From positions 1 to 44,347 of IMG/VR virus record IMGVR_UViG_3300032893_000103: a stretch of DNA of 44,347 bases. One strand, written 5' to 3'. A model generated the notes under the pieces. The model worked only from the letters and a program-made list of their open reading frames with translations, ran no database searches and was not told where the DNA came from. Shown here piece after piece: positions 39,076 to 44,347 of the stretch. Position 1 is the first letter of the stretch. Every line of letters begins with the position of its first letter. The stretch comes from a virus. A program made the translations under genes and the position numbers.

Positions 39076-39152
39076 TGGTCGCGGGTGTGGGATTTGAACC
39101 CACGATCTCTGCCTTATGAGGGCAGCGAGATAGACCACTTCTCTAACCCGCA
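39076..39152 (-). tRNA. tRNA-Met(CAT), with encoded CCA
   Basis: 77 nt cloverleaf: acceptor TGCGGGT/ACCCGCG, D arm GAGA-AGTGGTCTA-TCTC, anticodon arm CTGCC-CTCATAA-GGCAG (CAT), T arm GTGGG-TTCAAAT-CCCAC, discriminator A and CCA. Pair 1-72 is U-G, unusual for an elongator and weak as in initiators, but the anticodon stem lacks three consecutive G:C pairs of the initiator type. CAT could also be an Ile2 tRNA. Confidence 0.9.
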
Positions 39153-39462
39153 ATCTTTCCGTGCCTTGCCTAGCCCATTAAAGATGGCCACGTCTCAACA
39201 AGGATGTCGGCTCTGGTCACAATCCGAACACGGTTTTTGATATGTCACACCCCAGACTACTCTCACATTTCGTCCCAGAGCAGGTGTGGTCTGCGAAGCC
39301 AGTGCGCTACTCTGACCGAGGAATTAGTCTACCCATTCGTCCCATGGAACACGGCATTCTCACCTGATTTGCAACTCAGACGATAGTCCTTTGAGCGACC
39401 GCCTCCAAGCACCCTCAATGGGTGCCGCGTTTGCGACTCTTCGCCATTCGCAGGTTTTCAGA
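39153..39462. other. Unresolved non-coding stretch in the tRNA cluster, 310 bp
   Basis: No supported gene. Hairpins on the minus strand: GCACCC-ATTGA-GGGTGC (39409-39425), just after the stop of the membrane protein gene, and CTGA-GTTGCAAA-TCAG (39364-39379), whose loop equals that in the tRNA-like gene at 26873. TTCGTCCCA occurs twice on the plus strand (near 39268 and 39336). ATTCTCACC at 39356 matches the odd T loop of the gene at 38966. Probably further decayed tRNA-like units, but no cloverleaf closes. Confidence 0.4.
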
Positions 39463-39789
39463 TTACTGCGGCTGATCCGGATTGTCAACCGAATTTGTCG
39501 TGTCCACAGAAATTTGTCCTTTGGGATCTTTCTGGAACTTTCGGCCCCAATACAGACCGGCGCAAATCATGAACAAATTCAAGGCTTGTGAAGAGTCGAT
39601 GCTCCCAACAGCGCCCGACCATTTGCTCACCATTGCCGCAATGCAGAAGTTGAAGCTGATGAAAACGAGCGTCAAGCTCACAGAGCCGCGACCAGTCTTC
39701 GGATCTCTGATCGTAGGAACGGGAACGCCCGCCATATTCATCTTGACTACGAATTCTGACCACTTTCGTTTCAGTTCTTTGAAGTCCAT
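39463..39789 (-). CDS. Small membrane protein with two helices, 108 aa
   Basis: AAGGA before ATG 39789. Residues 1-35 are polar (FKELKRKWSEFVVKMNMAGV, PVPTIRDPKTGRGSVS). Two hydrophobic segments follow: LTLVFISFNFCIAAMVS (~39-55) and a second around QALNLFMICAGLYWG (~70-84). The C-terminus is polar and charged. The motif PTIRDPKTGRGSVSLTLV recurs in large-phage small membrane proteins, in my recollection. Holin-like topology, but no evidence it is a holin. Confidence 0.65.
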   Translation of the reverse strand: MDFKELKRKWSEFVVKMNMAGVPVPTIRDPKTGRGSVSLTLVFISFNFCIAAMVSKWSGAVGSIDSSQALNLFMICAGLYWGRKFQKDPKGQISVDTTNSVDNPDQPQ

Positions 39790-39798
39790 ATTTTTCCT

Positions 39799-40311
39799 TT
39801 ACGATAAATTCGGGTTAAGAGTGCAGGGCAATCCCGCCGATCCCAAGATCGAGTCGAGGGCCGAGGGATCGAGGTTGTCTGTCTGTTCTGGCATTTTCAC
39901 GCCTAAAATGTTGCAAACATTGGCGGCGTTTTTGGAGCAAAATTCCGCGCTGAAGCCTCCAGCATACGGATTGTCCTTCAATTTGAAAATTTTCATCCAC
40001 AAGATTCCAAGGTCTTCTTTCAGACTGTACGGAATGCCCAAGTTCTTCTTCACATATGACCATAACGCACCGTTCTGTTCCGGCGTCACATCAATCTCGT
40101 ATTCCTTGAGTGATTGATTGTACTGAGTCCATATGGGAACGGCGTACATATTCACCATTTCCTTCGACGCTTGGAAAATCATCCAGTCGCCGGTCGGCTC
40201 TTGGAAGCGCACGTAGCAATGATCGTAAGGGCGGGCCTCAACCCATTTGATGAGCCACGCAAAAGGCTCGAATGTTCCGATTGGGCAAGAAAATCCAATA
40301 TAAACTTTCAT
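39799..40311 (-). CDS. Permuted NlpC/P60-like papain-fold protein, 170 aa
   Basis: H31 (PYDHCYVRF) precedes C125 (SAEFCSKNA), the order of the circularly permuted (YiiX/LRAT-type) NlpC/P60 families. GIPYSLKEDLG (~92-102) matches their conserved linker region. The N-terminus (KVYIGFSCPIGTFEPFAWLI) forms the first strand and helix. Such enzymes cut peptide or amide bonds, often in cell walls; substrate here unknown. The start overlaps the preceding stop (TAATG). Lies next to a membrane protein, so a lysis or entry role is possible. Confidence 0.65.
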   Translation of the reverse strand: MKVYIGFSCPIGTFEPFAWLIKWVEARPYDHCYVRFQEPTGDWMIFQASKEMVNMYAVPIWTQYNQSLKEYEIDVTPEQNGALWSYVKKNLGIPYSLKEDLGILWMKIFKLKDNPYAGGFSAEFCSKNAANVCNILGVKMPEQTDNLDPSALDSILGSAGLPCTLNPNLS

Positions 40312-40667
40312 TATAGACTCGATATGGTTTGAACTAACTGATTTTTCATCCAGTCAATACGTTCTTTCGTAATGAATGGCGCCATTTCTGGCGTAACTTG
40401 AACTTGATTCAGGGCGTTATACGCTTCCCACAGGGAACCGCTCGTTCCGTAATACATCACTTGCTGCAAAGTTTCGGCGACTAACTTGGTCTTGCCGCTG
40501 GAAGTAATTCCCTTGGCTACGTTTTCGGCAGCAACACAAAATACGAGATGTTGAAATCCTGTATAGGACGGAACTACGCCAGTAGCTTTAACAATCACGG
40601 CATAATATGCCGCCATCACTGGCTGGGGAAGATTGAAAAATGTTGGATAGTAAACTGCTGTGGACAT
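40311..40667 (-). CDS. Hypothetical protein, 118 aa
   Basis: Helical, with moderately hydrophobic N-terminus (MSTAVYYPTFFNLPQPVMAA). The centre, ENVAKGITSSGKTKLVAETL, then QQVMYYGTSGSLWEAYNALN, looks soluble. The C-terminus KERIDWMKNQLVQTISSL is an amphipathic helix. Overlaps both neighbours (TAATG). No family is recognised; located between a fibre gene and the papain-fold protein, so perhaps a virion accessory protein. Confidence 0.6.
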   Translation of the reverse strand: MSTAVYYPTFFNLPQPVMAAYYAVIVKATGVVPSYTGFQHLVFCVAAENVAKGITSSGKTKLVAETLQQVMYYGTSGSLWEAYNALNQVQVTPEMAPFITKERIDWMKNQLVQTISSL

Positions 40668-40849
40668 TATTCAAATTCCAGAAAAAACTTTCCAGTATCG
40701 GCGTTCATAAGAGGCGGTTGGTCTGGACTTGACGATCCCTCATACCAAAACTTTTCAACGCCTGGAGTTGCAGCTTCAAGACGAACGCCGCCAGATGCGC
40801 CTGCATCTACCCAATATGTTTCATTGCCTGCCGGTTCTACTGCTGGCAT
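40667..40849 (-). CDS. Small acidic hypothetical protein, 60 aa
   Basis: AAGGAG 5 bases before ATG 40849. Sequence rich in Gly, Glu and aromatic residues (PAVEPAGNETYWVDAGASGG, VEKFWYEGSSSPDQPPLMNA). Likely a small beta protein. It lies 9 bases after the fibre gene and abuts the next gene. Function unknown; small fibre-associated proteins of this kind are common in large phages. Confidence 0.6.
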   Translation of the reverse strand: MPAVEPAGNETYWVDAGASGGVRLEAATPGVEKFWYEGSSSPDQPPLMNADTGKFFLEFE

Positions 40850-40858
40850 AAATTCTCC

Positions 40859-43333
40859 TTACGAATAAGCCGTGAAATCGTCTACGTTAATCCATCCAGC
40901 AGTTCCGTCACAATCGACGTACCATTGAACGACTCCGTTGTCATTGACTGCTGGAGTCACTCCAGAAACGAATTGCCAAGTTCCACCAGCCGCACTCATG
41001 GTGGCAATGACGGTATCGCTATTGATTCCCAAAGACGGATCTTTTCTCAAAATAATTCTTGGCTGATTACCATTGTATGCGCTTCCGTCGCCCGCAACGC
41101 TCTTTCTGATCCAACATCCAATTGTCGCGGTTTGACCACTTGGGATGGCAGTTCTCTTGTATGTATTGAACATCTTGGCGAAAGCATTGTTCGGAGTCAA
41201 ACGAGTTGATGGTGATGCTTTATTGTAAAGAGTCGTGTCTAAGCTCTGGGTTCCATACTGGCGATAGAGTTTGTGATTCTGCGCTATTCCACCGAGTTTG
41301 GCCATCCCAACAAAGCCGTTAGGAACGATGTTGGCCTGACCGGCAAGTTGAGTAGAAGAATTGAGAGTGCAGTTGCGGAACACAAGACGAGCATAAACGT
41401 TTGGACCTATATTCACATCTCCAGTTGCGTGCGTGGTCGTTCCACCAAATGTAGAATTGTCAACATAAACATCATCACAGTCGCTCGTAAAGCTGATTCC
41501 AATTGGACTGGTGAAAGTGCTTCCGGCATCAATAGTTGCGTTATTGATGAGTACGTTTCCGGTATTGCCAGAAGCTACGATATTCCCAGTTGCATTTCCG
41601 AATGCCGTTATTCCATCCAAAACAATGTTATACACAGATGTAAGCTGGATGCCCGCAGTGGTGTTGTTTCTCCATGACTTTAGAGTGGTTACTGATGGAG
41701 GAACTGTGGCATCAAGGATCGAAGATTCTCCAGTTACACCCGTGAACTGAATGCCTTGAGAAGCGTTTGAGTGGGCTGTCCAACCACTCAATGTTCCAAA
41801 AGTAAAGTTCGTGGCGTCCGTAACAGAAATGCCGATTGCCGAACAACTATTGGCGTTTATGTTGGTAATAGTTCCTGTCAAGCTACTGATATTGTACGCC
41901 TGCGCTCCAGTGCAAGACATAACTATAATGTTGTTGAGAGTCCAGTTTGAGTTCGTGAGAGTCGCTTGATTGACAGCCGTTGCTGCAATTCCATACATCA
42001 CAATGTTGCTGACAGTGAAATTGTTCACTGTACCGGCAGTAAAATTTACTCCAAGAGAACTTGCCGCTGAAAAATCATGAAGAGCGCATCCATTGATTGT
42101 GCAAGATCCTGTAGTTGTGGCAATATCAATGCCGCGCTTGCTTGTAGTGGCAGATCCCATCCAGAAGAGTTCTGTATATTCCAAGTCAACTGTCGCCGTC
42201 GCGTTAATGTTGATGTAAGCCTGGAATGTCGTGCTAGTTCCGGAAATTTGAACGTTTCTGGTCAAGTTGATAAGTTCTGCCTGCGTAGGACTTGTTCCAG
42301 AATGCGCATTGGATAATGCAGAGATTGTGAGAGTAGTTCCGCTTGCGTCAGCAGTCAGAGATTTTGTCTCAGCGTCCGTTCGAGTTCTAGTGGTGGAGGC
42401 AAGCCCGATTGAATCTCCGTTCTTCCATCCGGTAGAAACGTCCGTAGTCAAAGACGTGGCCGCTGCCGATGCGTCTGCTGCCAACATGGCAGAAATAGTT
42501 TTCGTTGCGCCGCCAGTATTGAGAGTAGATCCTGCCCGAGCCTCAATGCCAAACTGGACGTTTGCTGTTTCGACAAATTTTATCTTAAGCGTGCTTGTTG
42601 ATGGGATTGGAGTTCCGCCAGTGCCTCCATTGAATGTACCGCCTATGTTTATGTACAGTGATCCCGCTAAGTTCATGACGTAATTTGTCGATGCGGACGT
42701 ACCAACTGACATAGTTCCATTTTGGCTTACTTCTATTGCTGCCGTGCTGGCCGCCGCTGGACCGAAGTTTGTGGATGCGGTATTGTCCATCGTCACAGTG
42801 TACGAAGAGTTGACGCCAGCAGAGTCCCATTCGCCACACACCAACATCTGATCGCCAGATGCAGGAGCTTGGGTAGTGGTAGTTCTCAGCGCGTAAGTCC
42901 AATCGCTGGCCGTTGCGCTTTTACGGAATGGAGTAACTTGGTTGTTTGTGGAAGATGTGAGTTGAACAGTATAGGTTGTGCCTGACGAGAGAGTGACGTT
43001 GGCCGGGAACTTGAAAAAGATCCAACTGATACCTGCGGGAAGGTCGGCTACGTTGACAGTCACCGTAGTATTGGCAACGGCAACGCCAGCCACGGCCAAT
43101 CTAACACTAAAAGTTCCGGTAGGATTTGCGTTGCGCGTACTGATTTTGACAGCAATTCCATCTAAAGTAGGGGAAATGCCCGTGAACGATGTACTAGACA
43201 CGAAAGACGTGGTTGTGTTTGTGGTTCCAGTTTCTTGCGTAGAGATTGAAGTCGGGAATGTGGTTGATTCTATGAGACTCCACGTCGCCGCTGTGGTAAA
43301 ATTTCCACTGGAATTATTCATTAAGGATGCCAT
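40859..43333 (-). CDS. Tail fibre/spike with parallel beta-helix-like region, 824 aa
   Basis: Residues ~60-190 form a beta-sandwich (FSVRLAVAGVAVANTTVTVN, SSGTTYTVQLTSSTNNQVTP). Residues ~280-690 contain many short Asn/Thr-rich rungs (NIVMYGIAATAVNQATLTNS, VLINNATIDAGSTF, VYVDNSTFGGTT, LVFRNCTLNSST), typical of right-handed parallel beta-helix spikes. The C-terminus is a beta-sandwich (VTPAVNDNGVVQWYVDCDGT). No catalytic residues can be assigned, so depolymerase activity is only a possibility. The start overlaps the upstream stop. Confidence 0.75.
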   Translation of the reverse strand: MASLMNNSSGNFTTAATWSLIESTTFPTSISTQETGTTNTTTSFVSSTSFTGISPTLDGIAVKISTRNANPTGTFSVRLAVAGVAVANTTVTVNVADLPAGISWIFFKFPANVTLSSGTTYTVQLTSSTNNQVTPFRKSATASDWTYALRTTTTQAPASGDQMLVCGEWDSAGVNSSYTVTMDNTASTNFGPAAASTAAIEVSQNGTMSVGTSASTNYVMNLAGSLYINIGGTFNGGTGGTPIPSTSTLKIKFVETANVQFGIEARAGSTLNTGGATKTISAMLAADASAAATSLTTDVSTGWKNGDSIGLASTTRTRTDAETKSLTADASGTTLTISALSNAHSGTSPTQAELINLTRNVQISGTSTTFQAYININATATVDLEYTELFWMGSATTSKRGIDIATTTGSCTINGCALHDFSAASSLGVNFTAGTVNNFTVSNIVMYGIAATAVNQATLTNSNWTLNNIIVMSCTGAQAYNISSLTGTITNINANSCSAIGISVTDATNFTFGTLSGWTAHSNASQGIQFTGVTGESSILDATVPPSVTTLKSWRNNTTAGIQLTSVYNIVLDGITAFGNATGNIVASGNTGNVLINNATIDAGSTFTSPIGISFTSDCDDVYVDNSTFGGTTTHATGDVNIGPNVYARLVFRNCTLNSSTQLAGQANIVPNGFVGMAKLGGIAQNHKLYRQYGTQSLDTTLYNKASPSTRLTPNNAFAKMFNTYKRTAIPSGQTATIGCWIRKSVAGDGSAYNGNQPRIILRKDPSLGINSDTVIATMSAAGGTWQFVSGVTPAVNDNGVVQWYVDCDGTAGWINVDDFTAYS

Positions 43334-43599
43334 TAGCCGCCATCTCCTGAGTCATCAATGACAATCTGCGAAGGATCTTCCGTCTGTAGAGGATTATTCG
43401 CAATCCATTGAACTAGATTTTGTATTTCTACTTGCGCTGCCTTAGCCAGAACATCGTCATCCAATTGATCTTCTGACATATTGAAAGTTTTTTCGAGTCG
43501 CGCAGTTGGCTGAGTAGGATCTTCCAAATCCTCGATAATCAGCGTGTAGCTGATGTATCCAAGCTGAGCAAATCTGTTGATATATCGGTACGAATACAT
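43333..43599 (-). CDS. Small acidic hypothetical protein, 88 aa
   Basis: A longer frame exists, but ATG 43599-43597 overlaps the TAA of the upstream fibre gene (TAATG) and is preferred. Beta-type N-terminus (YSYRYINRFAQLGYISYTLI), then acidic helical region (FNMSEDQLDDDVLAKAAQVE) and acidic tail (DDSGDGG). Possibly a fibre chaperone. Unrecognised. Confidence 0.6.
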   Translation of the reverse strand: MYSYRYINRFAQLGYISYTLIIEDLEDPTQPTARLEKTFNMSEDQLDDDVLAKAAQVEIQNLVQWIANNPLQTEDPSQIVIDDSGDGG

Positions 43600-44347
43600 T
43601 AGAAGCCCTTCGCTACCGCGATTACGTTCCACTTGCCGGTCGATGATTTGTATATACAGCCGATGTAATCGACTTTGTTGGCACCGCTTGATGGAGTGAA
43701 AGACTGTATATCCAATCCAAAATTGAAAGCCGAATCGAACGTCAAACCCCTTCCGCCCGTGCCGTCTTGCGAAATTTCATAAGTGATCTTCTGACCATCA
43801 GTTGGATTGGTAGGAGCCGAAAGGTTCCTATTTCCGCCCAACGTTACGCGGAATACGTTACCCAAAGACGCATCAGTTGCAATGTTGGCAGCATCCGTCA
43901 AAACAACGACTTTCGTTTTGAACGAAGTTGTCATTTGATCGGTCGCCATCTGTGCCGTCGTATCTGGAATCGTGATTGTTCGAGTTCCAGTAGGAGTCCA
44001 TTGCAAAGTTCCCAAATTGGCATTTGCAAACACCAATGCAACGGCCAATGCGCCAGATCCGGGGCCTACTTGGAATGAACTTCTGTATGTTCCACTTGCA
44101 GTATTAAGAGCAGCGCGGATTGTGAGATCAATGCTTCCTGAAACGTTAGAATTCGTCACGGTTCCAATCGCTTGAGAAATATTGGGAGCTAAGGGTTCTG
44201 TTGCAGTCAAGCCGCCAGCGACTGTGGATGACAGGTAAACTGTCGAGCCAGCCGTAAACGCAGAAGTGTCAAAGCCAGAAATTGAGCCGCCTACCTGAAC
44301 GCGCAAATAATTGCCCGTCGCTACGGCATCAATGACCAATCCAACCG
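43599..44347 (-). CDS. Partial tail fibre gene (N-terminus beyond window)
   Basis: The frame is open through the right edge, so the true start is outside. A TTG at 44339 is unlikely to be the start. Contains fibre modules: LRVQVGGSISGFDTSAFTAG, STVYLSSTVAGGLTATEPLA, then TRTITIPDTTAQMATDQ and a C-terminal tip domain (YEISQDGTGGRGLTFDSAFN, VDYIGCIYKSSTGKWNVIAV). Such tips end many phage fibres. First gene of the fibre block in this window by transcription order. Confidence 0.75.
   Translation of the reverse strand, partial: VGLVIDAVATGNYLRVQVGGSISGFDTSAFTAGSTVYLSSTVAGGLTATEPLAPNISQAIGTVTNSNVSGSIDLTIRAALNTASGTYRSSFQVGPGSGALAVALVFANANLGTLQWTPTGTRTITIPDTTAQMATDQMTTSFKTKVVVLTDAANIATDASLGNVFRVTLGGNRNLSAPTNPTDGQKITYEISQDGTGGRGLTFDSAFNFGLDIQSFTPSSGANKVDYIGCIYKSSTGKWNVIAVAKGF

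Overview
The window is part of a large, contractile-tailed (myovirus-type) dsDNA bacteriophage genome, or a provirus of one. The evidence is a near-continuous block of virion genes on the minus strand: an overlapping gene pair in the tail-chaperone position, tape measure, baseplate hub, spike, gp25-type wedge, a giant J-type wedge and a long run of fibre and receptor-binding genes. No capsid, terminase or replication gene is present, so the window covers only the tail, baseplate and fibre part of the genome. Genes are tightly packed, with many TAATG or GTGA stop/start overlaps, and GTG and TTG starts occur. The host cannot be named from the sequence.

Layout, right to left (the direction of transcription). 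44347-39463: fibre-like genes, a beta-helix-like spike protein, small accessory proteins, a permuted NlpC/P60-like papain-fold protein and a small two-helix membrane protein. 39462-38966: RNA genes, comprising one normal tRNA-Met(CAT) with encoded CCA, one aberrant tRNA-like gene and an unresolved structured stretch. 38816-38044: a plus-strand island of two unknown genes behind a sigma70-like promoter. 37952-27874: chaperone-like pair, tape measure, hub, spike, unknown structural protein and a LysM/gp53 + gp25 wedge. 28239-26345: a second plus-strand island with its own sigma70-like promoter, carrying a winged-helix protein, a tRNA-like element, a small domain present as two neighbouring copies and an HExxH metallopeptidase whose 3' end runs antisense into the gp25 gene. 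26219-18012: a 1916-residue J-type wedge and a second J-like wedge. 18015-1: tail-tube-like protein, a DUF6527-like protein, then a fibre/receptor-binding block with duplicated carbohydrate-binding-type tips, ending in small zinc-ribbon proteins.

A 16-base motif (GAAATCTTAATAATGA, minus strand) recurs 38-92 bases upstream of four transcription units and is probably the phage-specific (late) promoter. The two plus-strand islands use consensus-like host promoters pointing away from it, as morons do.

The most unusual feature is a family of short inverted repeats. Two perfect-period (21 bp) tandem pairs occur, one filling the 38-bp gap in front of the gene at 687-1493 and one inside the coding sequence at 16035-16433. 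Larger arrays of different, mostly perfect, hairpins fill the two longest gaps (17458-17817 and 20064-20468). Arm sequences differ from hairpin to hairpin while complementarity is kept.
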